Source of the DNA: Aeromonas rivipollensis
Lineage (GTDB): Bacteria; Pseudomonadota; Gammaproteobacteria; Enterobacterales; Aeromonadaceae
Assembly: GCF_037811135.1 (NCBI RefSeq)
Contig: NZ_CP149130.1
Span: 1,298,501-1,362,500 of the forward strand
Reading direction: 5' to 3'
DNA length: 64,000 bases
Below are positions 33,908-41,094 of this stretch, piece after piece. The stretch's first letter is position 1. Every line of letters starts with the position of its first letter. Under the pieces are notes generated by a model. It saw only the letters and a program-made list of their open reading frames with translations. It searched no databases and was not told the DNA's origin. The position numbers and the translations under genes were made by a program.

Positions 33908-34519
33908 ATGCAGCAACCACAAGGCGAGGTCCAGTGGCAGACCATGACGGATAACCCCTTGTCTGACAAAGGGATGGATAAAACCATGGGGGAGCGGCTC
34001 GCCCTCTTGCGCCGTCGCCTCGGGCTCTCCCAGCGCCGGGCCGCCGAGCTGAGCGGCCTGACTCACGGCGCCATCTGCATGATAGAGCAGAACAAGGTGA
34101 GCCCCTCGGTCGCCTCGTTGCAAAAATTGCTCAGCGTCTACGAGCTGCCGCTCTCCCGCTTCTTCGCCGAGGAGGAGGCGCGGGCGCCGAGCGTGGTGAT
34201 CAAGGCGGAGCAGCTCATCGAGCTGGGCAGCCAGGGGGTCTCCATGAAGCTGGTGCACAACGGCAACAATCGTCGCCAGCTCGGCTTCATGCTGGAGACC
34301 TATGCCCCGGGCACGGACACCGGAGGGCAGGTCAAGCACCTGGGGGAGGAGGTGGGCACAGTGCTGGAGGGGTCGGTCGTGCTGAGCCTGGCCGGGCAGA
34401 CCTATCAGCTCAGCGCCGGAGACAGCTATGTGATCGACACCGGCGAACCCCACAGCTTCAGCAATCCGTCGGGGCAGGTCTGCCGCATCGTCAGCGCCCA
34501 CACCCCCGCCAGCTTTTGA
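33908..34519 (+). CDS. puuR: HTH-XRE/cupin transcriptional regulator PuuR
   Basis: 203 residues. The N-terminal XRE helix-turn-helix spans about residues 27-85 (GERLALLRRRLGLSQRRAAE, then LTHGAICMIEQNKVSPSVAS). A C-terminal cupin domain follows from about 120 (KHLGEEVGTVLEGSVVLSLA, LSAGDSYVIDTGEPHSFSNP). This is the PuuR arrangement; in E. coli PuuR represses the putrescine utilisation genes and is released by putrescine. AAGGAGG five bases upstream selects the ATG at 33908 over the GTG at 33902. It is followed by puuB after 49 bases, probably in one transcript, and is divergent from gabD. Confidence 0.9.
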   Translation: MQQPQGEVQWQTMTDNPLSDKGMDKTMGERLALLRRRLGLSQRRAAELSGLTHGAICMIEQNKVSPSVASLQKLLSVYELPLSRFFAEEEARAPSVVIKAEQLIELGSQGVSMKLVHNGNNRRQLGFMLETYAPGTDTGGQVKHLGEEVGTVLEGSVVLSLAGQTYQLSAGDSYVIDTGEPHSFSNPSGQVCRIVSAHTPASF

Positions 34520-34568
34520 CATTCAACAGCACGAACATTGGAAACGAACCGGTAAGGAAACAGGGATC

Positions 34569-35846
34569 ATGACCGAACATGTAAAGAGTTACTACGCAGC
34601 CAGTGCCAACCCGCACGCCCCCTACCCGACGCTCACCGAGCAGCTTGAGTGCGACGTCTGTGTCATAGGGGCCGGGTATACCGGCCTCTCCAGCGCCCTG
34701 CACCTGGTGGAGAAAGGTTACAAGGTGGTGGTGCTGGAGGCGGCCAGGGTGGGGTTTGGCGCCAGCGGCCGCAACGGCGGCCAGATCGTCAACTCCTACA
34801 GCCGCGACATCGACACCATAGAAGCGAACTGCCCGCCGGATCAGGCCAGGCTGCTCGGCTCCATGTTGTTTGAGGGGGGAGACATCATCCGCGAGCGGAT
34901 CCAGCGCTACAACATCCAGTGCGATCTGCAGCAGGGCGGTGTCTTTGCCGCCGAGACCCAGAAGCAGCTCCACGAGCTCAAGGCACAACATGCCCGCTGG
35001 CAGAAGTGGGGCAACGATCAGCTGGAGCTGCTCGATGCCGAAGGGGTGCGTGAGGTGGTGGCAAGCGATCGCTACGTCGGCGCCCTGCTGGACAAGCGCG
35101 GTGGTCATATCCACCCCCTCAACCTGGCGCTGGGGGAAGCGGAAGCCATCCGCACCCTGGGGGGCCGCATCTTCGAGCAATCCGCCGTCACCAGCATCAC
35201 TCCGGGCCAGATTGCCCAGGTGAAGACGGCCAAGGGGGCGGTGAAGGCGCGCTTCGTGGTGGTGGCCGGCAACGCCTATCTCGGCAATCTGGTGCCGGAG
35301 CTCGCGAGCAAGAGCATGCCGTGCGGCACGCAAGTCATCGCCACCGAGGTGCTGGGGGAGGAGCGGGCTCGCGCCCTGCTGCCGCAGAACTACTGCCTGG
35401 AAGATTGCAACTACCTGCTCGACTACTACAGAACCACAGGGGATCACCGGCTGATCTACGGCGGCGGCGTTGTCTATGGGGCGCGGGATCCGGCAGACAT
35501 AGAACGGCTGATCATCCCCAAGATGCTCAAGACCTTCCCGCAGCTGGCGGACGTCAAGGTGGAGTACACCTGGACCGGCAACTTCCTCTTGACCCTGTCG
35601 CGCCTGCCGCAGTTTGGCCGTATCGGTCACAACATCTACTACATGCAGGGTTACAGCGGCCACGGCGTGACCTGTACCCATCTGGCGGGCAAGCTGCTCT
35701 CGGAAGTGTTGAGTGGTCAGGCGGAGCGCTTCGATGCCTTCGCCAAGCTGCCGCACTACCCCTTCCCGGGTGGGCGGCTGTTCCGCATCCCCTTCACCGC
35801 CGCGGGGGCCGCCTGGTATACCCTGCGAGACAGGCTGGGGGTGTGA
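34569..35846 (+). CDS. puuB: Gamma-glutamylputrescine oxidoreductase
   Basis: 425 residues, an FAD-dependent DAO-family oxidase, very similar to E. coli PuuB along its whole length. The N-terminus is YYAASANPHAPYPTL; the dinucleotide motif is VIGAGYTGLSSALHL (~31-45); FGASGRNGGQIVNSYSRDI follows; and near the C-terminus come YYMQGYSGHGVTCTHLAG and LPHYPFPGGRLFRIPF. It oxidises gamma-glutamylputrescine to gamma-glutamyl-aminobutyraldehyde, ammonia and peroxide in the cytoplasm. It requires PuuA to make its substrate and PuuD to release GABA afterwards; neither gene is in this window, so they must lie elsewhere for the pathway to work. An imperfect tandem repeat starts three bases after its stop codon. 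Confidence 0.96.
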   Translation: MTEHVKSYYAASANPHAPYPTLTEQLECDVCVIGAGYTGLSSALHLVEKGYKVVVLEAARVGFGASGRNGGQIVNSYSRDIDTIEANCPPDQARLLGSMLFEGGDIIRERIQRYNIQCDLQQGGVFAAETQKQLHELKAQHARWQKWGNDQLELLDAEGVREVVASDRYVGALLDKRGGHIHPLNLALGEAEAIRTLGGRIFEQSAVTSITPGQIAQVKTAKGAVKARFVVVAGNAYLGNLVPELASKSMPCGTQVIATEVLGEERARALLPQNYCLEDCNYLLDYYRTTGDHRLIYGGGVVYGARDPADIERLIIPKMLKTFPQLADVKVEYTWTGNFLLTLSRLPQFGRIGHNIYYMQGYSGHGVTCTHLAGKLLSEVLSGQAERFDAFAKLPHYPFPGGRLFRIPFTAAGAAWYTLRDRLGV

Positions 35847-35848
35847 CG

Positions 35849-35957
35849 CCCATAAACGGCATAGCGCTATGGCGTCATGACTGCCGAATGGTGAAGGGCA
35901 TGGGCTTCTGGTGATTCGGCGGCCGCATTATGGAGAGTGGCAAGCCATTTCCTGCAC
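35849..35957 (+). repeat. Imperfect tandem repeat behind puuB, unit 1
   Basis: Aligns to 35997-36100 with about three quarters of bases alike and a perfectly conserved 25-base core (CTATGGCGTCATGACTGCCG and five more bases, starting at 35867 and 36016). The core repeats with a 149-base period. The unit can fold GCCGAAT / ATTCGGC with an inner GAAG / CTTC. A second palindrome, CATAGCGCTATG, precedes the core in this copy only. Confidence 0.8.
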
Positions 35958-35996
35958 CGCAGGAGACTGCCTACCCTGCAAGAAAAACTGGGGGGG

Positions 35997-36100
35997 CTCA
36001 TAAACGATGATCGCACTATGGCGTCATGACTGCCGAATGGCGAGGGACCTGCGCTTTTGGTGATATGGCGGCCAAATAGGGGGAAGCCACTCCCTGTTGG
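35997..36100 (+). repeat. Imperfect tandem repeat behind puuB, unit 2
   Basis: Second copy of the unit. The outer hairpin arm changes from ATTCGGC to ATATGGC, so one G-C pair becomes G-U and one pair is lost while the rest of the stem remains. The stretch 35847-36307 otherwise holds no gene. It also contains a CTGCCAGC / GCTGGCAG hairpin (36156-36179) and the terminator at 36201. Confidence 0.8.
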
Positions 36101-36200
36101 GCTGAATTGCGTTGAGTGGGAGGGCGTCCCAGGCACTCCTCTCAGGGTGACTAAGCTGCCAGCAGGTGAGCGCTGGCAGCCAGAAGGCAGATGAAACGAC

Positions 36201-36225
36201 AGGGGGAGGCATCATGCCTCCCCCT
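36201..36225. terminator. Terminator between puuB and fapF
   Basis: AGGGGGAGGC / GCCTCCCCCT, a 10-bp GC-rich stem with loop ATCAT, between two convergent transcription units. Short T-containing flanks only; probably bidirectional. Confidence 0.65.
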
Positions 36226-36307
36226 CTGCTCTGGGTGAACAACTTGAACCAGCTTTAATAGTGTGGGGTCATCGTCTGCCCGCTCAGGTTCTATCGGATC
36301 GCCGGTC

Positions 36308-37501
36308 TCAGAATCTATAGGGGAAGCGCAGCCCTATGCTGTAGTCGGGTGCATCCGTGGTGAGCCCTGCCGACCAGTTGACCGCCATGGAGAGCTTGTC
36401 CGTAATGGCCCAGGTTGACCCCATGCCGAAACTGGCGGCGTTGGCATCGGAGCCGGTGACCTTCTCCATGTCAAAGCCTTCGGCTCCCTGGCTGGATTCG
36501 AGGGTGATGCGCTGGTTGATGTTGAAGGAGAGGCTGAAGCGCTCGTTCAGTGCAAACGCGACCCCCAATCCATATTCATACCAGTCACCGAGCTGGATGC
36601 TGCCTGGCTGATCGCCGGGCTGGTAGGAGACATCGTCAAAGTCTTGCTTGAGGCTGTGGCCATAGTTGAGGTTGGCGAACAGGATGGCGGGGTCCATGGT
36701 CTTGACCAGGGAGAAGCCGGTGGACAGCTGCCAAAGCCCGTTGCCGGTGGCGAGATCCTTGGGGACCATCAGGTTGCCGGACTCCGAGGTCATGATCTCT
36801 ATCCCGTAGGGATCCTTGCCGGTCGGCGCCTTGGCCCGCAGGTTCCAGACCAGATCCGGCCAATCTTCATCCTCGGCCAGGACTCTGTAGTAGATGGCGA
36901 GGCTGAGATCGCCGAGCCCGCCATCGCTGACGGTCTGCTCCTCAAACTCACGGCTGGAGTTCTCCTTGCCAGTGCTCTGGTAGTTGGTGTTGCGATACAT
37001 ATAGGGCACGGCCAGTTCCAGCTGCCAGCGATCATTGAGGGTGTAACGGGTCACCAGGTCTGCCGTCCATTGATCGGAGCGGACTCTGTCCAGATTGATT
37101 TCGCCAAGGAAGATGGCGTCCAGGGCAAGAAAACCGCGCAGGGCGAGATCCTTGCGATTGTAGTGCTGATAAGAGAGGCCGAAGTCGAGGGTCAAGGCAC
37201 GATCGAATACGTTGTGCTGCTCGATCATCAGGTCTTCGGTACTGCGACCGACTTCGGGGGCCCGGCGAGCCGGGTCAGGTTGGGAGGGGGCCGCGGCGGC
37301 AGCCCCTTCTGCGGCGACTGTGGTCGCACCGGTGGCCTTGACGGCCTCCAGGCGGGCCTGTAACTGATGGAGTGCCTGATTTTGCTGGATCAATTGCTGA
37401 CGCAGCTGATCAAGCTGTTGTTGTAGGGCCTCTTCCTCTGCGGTCGCGCCCCAGCAGGCGAAAGGGGTCAGTGCAATCAACAGCACGGTAGACTGTTTCA
37501 T
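36308..37501 (-). CDS. fapF: Fap amyloid outer-membrane secretion channel FapF
   Basis: 397 residues, last gene of the fap operon. A signal peptide (MKQSTVLLIALTPFACWGA) is followed by a strongly heptad-patterned coiled coil (LQQQLDQLRQQLIQQNQALH), an Ala/Pro linker and a helical plug-like segment, then a beta-barrel to the terminal Phe (for example TLDFGLSYQHYNRKDLAL, LSMAVNWSAGLTTDAPDYSI). Coiled coil, plug and barrel in this order match Pseudomonas FapF, a trimeric pore through which FapB and FapC leave the cell. Assignment rests on this arrangement and on the operon. Separated from fapE by 62 bases. Confidence 0.8.
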   Translation of the reverse strand: MKQSTVLLIALTPFACWGATAEEEALQQQLDQLRQQLIQQNQALHQLQARLEAVKATGATTVAAEGAAAAAPSQPDPARRAPEVGRSTEDLMIEQHNVFDRALTLDFGLSYQHYNRKDLALRGFLALDAIFLGEINLDRVRSDQWTADLVTRYTLNDRWQLELAVPYMYRNTNYQSTGKENSSREFEEQTVSDGGLGDLSLAIYYRVLAEDEDWPDLVWNLRAKAPTGKDPYGIEIMTSESGNLMVPKDLATGNGLWQLSTGFSLVKTMDPAILFANLNYGHSLKQDFDDVSYQPGDQPGSIQLGDWYEYGLGVAFALNERFSLSFNINQRITLESSQGAEGFDMEKVTGSDANAASFGMGSTWAITDKLSMAVNWSAGLTTDAPDYSIGLRFPYRF

Positions 37502-37563
37502 CGAGATACGTCCTTGTTGTTTATTATCCTTTTTATAGTTCAGTCCATGGGATTCATCTGTTC

Positions 37564-38223
37564 TCAGCGAGAAAGCCAGATCCTGGTCTGATTGAGGGTC
37601 TGCAAACCGTCACCCCTGACTCTATTGAGCTGCAGCAGACCTCGACTGAAATCGGTTCCTCTCAGACTCTGTTCCAATCGGACTCGTCCATCGGACGAGT
37701 TTAGTTGCAGCCCGGCATAATTGCCTGAAACTCGGTAACTGGCAGTACCAAGGTTCCCCTGATGCTCGTAATTGCCCGCGGAGACGATCTGTCCCGTCAT
37801 TTCGGGGGCCGTCAGTGTAATCCCCGCCTGGTTCACGGAGCTGTTGCCGCTCCCCTCCAGCTGCACGACTTGCACCAAGCCCGCGCCTTGTACGGGGGCA
37901 CTCTGAGGCGTCGTTGTTACTGTCTTGACCTCATCCTTGATGCGTACATCCAGTTTGGGTTTATTTTGCACCACGCTCAGGGCCAGGTTCATGGCGGCAG
38001 TTTGCTGGGCCTGGGCAGTCGTCAGGGTTGAAATGAACTCGATGCCGAAATAGCTGATCCCGTGGGTACTGACATAGCGACCGCGTAAATGGGCCAGCTC
38101 TCCATCGGCCAGTTCAGGAGCAAAATGGTCTGACAGCAGTGCCAGAGGATCCGAATCGGCCAGCAGTGGGCAGGCAAAGCCACCCAGACTGCAGATGAGG
38201 CATATGGCGGGTCGGGTATTCAT
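37564..38223 (-). CDS. fapE: Fap operon minor component FapE
   Basis: 219 residues with a signal peptide (MNTRPAICLICSLGGFACPL). The mature N-terminus has FAPELADGELAHLRGRYV, the segment typical of FapE, then GIEFISTLTTAQAQQ and a beta-rich C-terminal half (NSSVNQAGITLTAP, GNYAGLQLNSSDGRVRLEQS). In Pseudomonas FapE is an extracellular minor component that helps export or assembly of the amyloid. No cysteine remains in the mature protein. Seven bases after fapD on the same strand, so co-translated with it. Identified mainly by position and the LRGRYV segment. Confidence 0.72.
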   Translation of the reverse strand: MNTRPAICLICSLGGFACPLLADSDPLALLSDHFAPELADGELAHLRGRYVSTHGISYFGIEFISTLTTAQAQQTAAMNLALSVVQNKPKLDVRIKDEVKTVTTTPQSAPVQGAGLVQVVQLEGSGNSSVNQAGITLTAPEMTGQIVSAGNYEHQGNLGTASYRVSGNYAGLQLNSSDGRVRLEQSLRGTDFSRGLLQLNRVRGDGLQTLNQTRIWLSR

Positions 38224-38230
38224 GATGACC

Positions 38231-38908
38231 TCACATTAGCTCTTTGTGCTGAAAACCAAATTCCAGCAAGGATGTTTCATTGACGGGGGCGAACAGCCCA
38301 TCTTTTCCTCTGGCAGAGAGTGGAGGAGAAGGATTGGCCAGAGGCGCATCCGGGCGATAACCGGCACCAATAACGGCGAGCAGTATGCCGTTCCAGCTTT
38401 CCTTGAACTCCTGGAACGTAATGACACGATTTCCGAGGGCCGGATCTGCCAGATAGACACGGTCGTGGCGATCGATGGCACGCAGCACGGCAAAGTGCTG
38501 ATAGCCGCGAATATTGAGCAGCACTATGGTGGGTACTCTCACCTGCCGCAATTTTTCATCTCCCAGGCGATACCCTCTGACGCGCATGCCGAGCATTTGC
38601 AAATATTGCTTCATGTCGAGCATGGAGAAGCCATAGCGTTTGACCTGTTCCGGGTCTGTCATGGCCAACATGCCATCCATCACCCAGCGTTCATTCGTTG
38701 TATGGCCGTAGGAGTAGCGCAGTATGGTTGCGACGGCGGCAGCCCCACAGCTGAAATCTGTCTGTTGGCGCTCGATATTGGCATAACGGCGCTCCAGAAT
38801 GCTCTGTACCGGTTTGTTGAGATCCCCCAGTGCCGGAAGATGTTCTCCCAATGGCATATTGGCCGACCAGGCCGCAGGGCAGAATAACAACAACAGTAGC
38901 CAGCGCAT
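38231..38908 (-). CDS. fapD: Fap operon C39-type cysteine protease FapD
   Basis: 225 residues. GGAGG five bases before the ATG at 38908 and the signal peptide MRWLLLLLFCPAAWSA choose this start; an upstream frame to 38962 runs through a hairpin. Peptidase C39 domain with catalytic Cys54 in DFSCGAAAVATIL, His138 in GYQHFAVLRAI and Asp155 in LADPALGN, a complete triad. C39 peptidases cut after double-glycine-like leaders in bacteriocin exporters; in Fap systems FapD is needed for secretion of FapB and FapC and is periplasmic. A terminator-like hairpin precedes it. The C-terminal ~40 residues (after GAGYRPDAP) are Pro/Ser-rich and look disordered. Confidence 0.85.
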   Translation of the reverse strand: MRWLLLLLFCPAAWSANMPLGEHLPALGDLNKPVQSILERRYANIERQQTDFSCGAAAVATILRYSYGHTTNERWVMDGMLAMTDPEQVKRYGFSMLDMKQYLQMLGMRVRGYRLGDEKLRQVRVPTIVLLNIRGYQHFAVLRAIDRHDRVYLADPALGNRVITFQEFKESWNGILLAVIGAGYRPDAPLANPSPPLSARGKDGLFAPVNETSLLEFGFQHKELM

Positions 38909-38926
38909 TGAGACCTCCATGTCCTG

Positions 38927-38951
38927 AAAAAAGGGGGCGCAAAGGCCCCCT
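38927..38951 (-). terminator. Terminator-like hairpin between fapC and fapD
   Basis: Read leftward: AGGGGGC, six bases, GCCCCCT, then a run of U residues. It begins 11 bases after the fapC stop and ends before the fapD ribosome site. It has the form of an intrinsic terminator inside the operon, so it probably limits fapDEF expression relative to fapBC. Confidence 0.8.
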
Positions 38952-38961
38952 CTGAAGTGCA

Positions 38962-40059
38962 TTACTTGGCAAAACCTGCGGCCAGCGAGAGGTTGTTCGC
39001 TTGCAGATTGTTGGTGCCCGACGACACGTTCACCCCGATGTTGCCCACGGCACCGTTGAAGGCGCCGCCATCGATGGTTGCCCGGTTGAAGGTTTCGCGG
39101 CTGGTGTAGGTATTGACCACGGGGATGAAGCCAGTTGCATAGCCACTGAGCTTGATATCACCCTCTTCCTCGAACTTGAACTTGGAGTCCTTGCTGCCAT
39201 TATCGTCCTGATTGTCATAGTCGATGTGGCCCCAGAGACTGCCGCCATTGGGATGATCACCATCTTTCCAGATTTCCGGATAGACGTTGTTGGTCTGCTT
39301 GCTCGTCCCTTCGTACTCACCCTCGGCTTTGAGCTTCAGGAAGATGGGGTTGTAGTCCACGGTCTTGGTGGCACTCAGGCTCTTGTTCTCGGTCATGTTC
39401 TTGGACACGCTCTGGCTGTTTGCCACTGTGGCCACGGCCATGTTGCCGGTGGACACCGAGGCTGCCATGTTGTTGGCCTGGACGTTACCCGAGCCAGATG
39501 TCACGTTGGCACCTATGTTGCCCGCGGCATTCTGGAATGCCCCGTCGCCGATCCCGGCCTTGTTCTGATGACCGTGGTTGGTAGTCCAGTTTTGGCTGGC
39601 ACTTTGGGTGGAGAAGATCTCGGCATCCGAAGAGCCACCGGGCATGCCTTGTTGTTGGCCGCGGCCCATGATGAACTCGGCATCGACTTCGTCATAGGCT
39701 GCTAGGGAAGCGCTGTTGCCTTGTACGTTGGAGTCACCGGCTGCTACGTTGGCGCCGACGTTACCGGATGCACCCTCGAAGGAGCCGTCAATCTTGCTCG
39801 TGTTCTCCGTTCTTGTGTTGGCAGTGCCGATCATGGAGCTGGATTGCTGGTTGTCCACCACCGCCATGCCGAGTTTGTTGACATTGATGTAGCCGCCGAT
39901 GCGAACGTCGCCTTCGTACTCCACATCGACCTCTGCCTTGACCTTCTTGGTCAAGGTTGCCCCTGTCTCATCCCTGTCACCGCGGTAATCGGCGGAGGCG
40001 GTGCCCGACATGGCCATGACAACCGCAGCGGCTAATGAGCTATAAATAAGTCCACGCAT
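38962..40059 (-). CDS. fapC: Fap functional amyloid, major fibre subunit FapC
   Basis: 365 residues. GGAGAG eight bases upstream selects the ATG at 40059, giving a signal peptide (MRGLIYSSLAAAVVMAMSGT ASA). Three imperfect amyloid repeats end in the same core: GSFEGASGNVGANVAAGDSN (92-120), GAFQNAAGNIGANVTSGSGN (172-200) and GAFNGAVGNIGVNVSSGTNN (332-360), each followed by [LV]Q[AG]N. They are separated by linkers of about 50 and 130 residues. This three-repeat, Gly/Asn/Ala-rich layout is that of Pseudomonas FapC. The fibres form biofilm matrix outside the cell. There is no cysteine; from memory Pseudomonas FapC has a C-terminal CxxC, which is missing here. Confidence 0.88.
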   Translation of the reverse strand: MRGLIYSSLAAAVVMAMSGTASADYRGDRDETGATLTKKVKAEVDVEYEGDVRIGGYINVNKLGMAVVDNQQSSSMIGTANTRTENTSKIDGSFEGASGNVGANVAAGDSNVQGNSASLAAYDEVDAEFIMGRGQQQGMPGGSSDAEIFSTQSASQNWTTNHGHQNKAGIGDGAFQNAAGNIGANVTSGSGNVQANNMAASVSTGNMAVATVANSQSVSKNMTENKSLSATKTVDYNPIFLKLKAEGEYEGTSKQTNNVYPEIWKDGDHPNGGSLWGHIDYDNQDDNGSKDSKFKFEEEGDIKLSGYATGFIPVVNTYTSRETFNRATIDGGAFNGAVGNIGVNVSSGTNNLQANNLSLAAGFAK

Positions 40060-40146
40060 AATGAGTCTCTCCATTGAACTTTCTGTGGAAGATTTGCCCA
40101 TCGGCTGAATCTACGCCCCCGGACTCGGCTTCCGATCCCTGCGACA

Positions 40147-40725
40147 TCATGGGGATGTCGTTACTGCGCCAGCCAGAGGCAGGGAGACCATGTTAACTGC
40201 CTGGTTTCCCTGTCCCGTGACCTGGTTCACCTGGATGACGCCTTTGCTGCCCGTCAGGGCGTTGTCGTCCAGATAGATACTGGTGGTTGTGTTGGAGGGC
40301 ACCTTGCCCGCAGGTGTCTTTGCAACACTGGTGCTGAGGTTGATGTCGGTCACCACGCCGATGCCGCTGTCATCCAGCGACAAGGCGAAGGCATTCAGCT
40401 GTTGGTTGGCCTCACCGGCACCCTGATTGATCCCGACCAGCCCCTGGCTCTGGCTCAGCGCCGAGCCCAGAATGGCCACGCTCTGGTTGCCATTGAGATT
40501 GGTAGTGGATTGATTCTGCTGACTAAACTGAACGATGGCCGGCCCTGATAGCGCTATGGCGGCGAGGTTGCCCTGCTGGTTGTTATTACCGGCGACCATA
40601 TTGACACCCATGGCGCCACGAATATTGCTGAGGGCTTGCGAGCCGAGATCAACACGATTCTCTGCTTGTGACTGTTGTGCGAATACGGAAAGGGAAATAA
40701 TTGCCAGTGCAATATATGTTTTCAT
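40147..40725 (-). CDS. fapB: Fap functional amyloid, nucleator-type subunit FapB
   Basis: 192 residues, first gene of the operon. A signal peptide (MKTYIALAIISLSVFAQQSQA) is followed by three short repeats: SNIRGAMGVNMVAGNNNQQG (33-52), SQGLVGINQGAGEANQQLN (93-111) and GSKGVIQVNQVTGQGNQAVN (159-178). All share the G-[VI]-x-V/I-N-x-x-x-G-x-x-N-Q core. FapB is thought to nucleate FapC fibrils. GGAG seven bases before the ATG at 40725 fixes the start. No cysteines. The gap to fapC is 87 bases. No fapA precedes it, unlike Pseudomonas fapABCDEF. The sigma-54 promoter lies 38-53 bases upstream. Confidence 0.85.
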   Translation of the reverse strand: MKTYIALAIISLSVFAQQSQAENRVDLGSQALSNIRGAMGVNMVAGNNNQQGNLAAIALSGPAIVQFSQQNQSTTNLNGNQSVAILGSALSQSQGLVGINQGAGEANQQLNAFALSLDDSGIGVVTDINLSTSVAKTPAGKVPSNTTTSIYLDDNALTGSKGVIQVNQVTGQGNQAVNMVSLPLAGAVTTSP

Positions 40726-40762
40726 GCTCTGTCTCCATATGCCAGGAGGGCTTATTAGAGAG

Positions 40763-40778
40763 AGCAATGAATGTGCCA
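40763..40778 (-). promoter_or_regulatory. Sigma-54 promoter of the fap operon
   Basis: On the minus strand TGGCACATTCATTGCT matches the -24/-12 consensus TGGCACG-N4-TTGCW, with GG and GC separated by exactly ten bases. It lies 38 bases upstream of the fapB start and faces a divergent sigma-54 activator gene. Confidence 0.88.
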
Positions 40779-41094
40779 GTTGGTAACTTGTTGATATATA
40801 TTGTTTTTGTATTTGAGTTATTTGTGTTTAAGTCTCAGTTTTGATAATGAACTTTTATATGATTCATCAACACATTGTTTATCAATGACTTTATTGTTTC
40901 TCACCGTTAATTTTGCTGTCTCATTATTGTGGTGTCATCAGTCTAAATGCGGGATGGTTTATAGTTATCATCGTCTGGTTATCTTGAGTTGGTGTCATTT
41001 GACGATCGCCATGCCCTTTCCAGATGAAAGAGTGAGCCTCAAAGAGCAATGGTCAGACTCTCTCGTGCAGAGGCTATAACAAGGAGTTTTCCCT
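40779..41094. promoter_or_regulatory. AT-rich fap/regulator intergenic region with direct repeats
   Basis: About 316 bases, much more AT-rich than the genes on either side, without a gene. TGGTGTCAT occurs twice in the same orientation, at 40930-40938 and 40990-40998, the second continuing into the dyad GTCATTTGAC. These lie 150-230 bases upstream of the sigma-54 promoter, where enhancer sites for the activator would be expected. AAGGAG precedes the regulator start. Confidence 0.45.
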
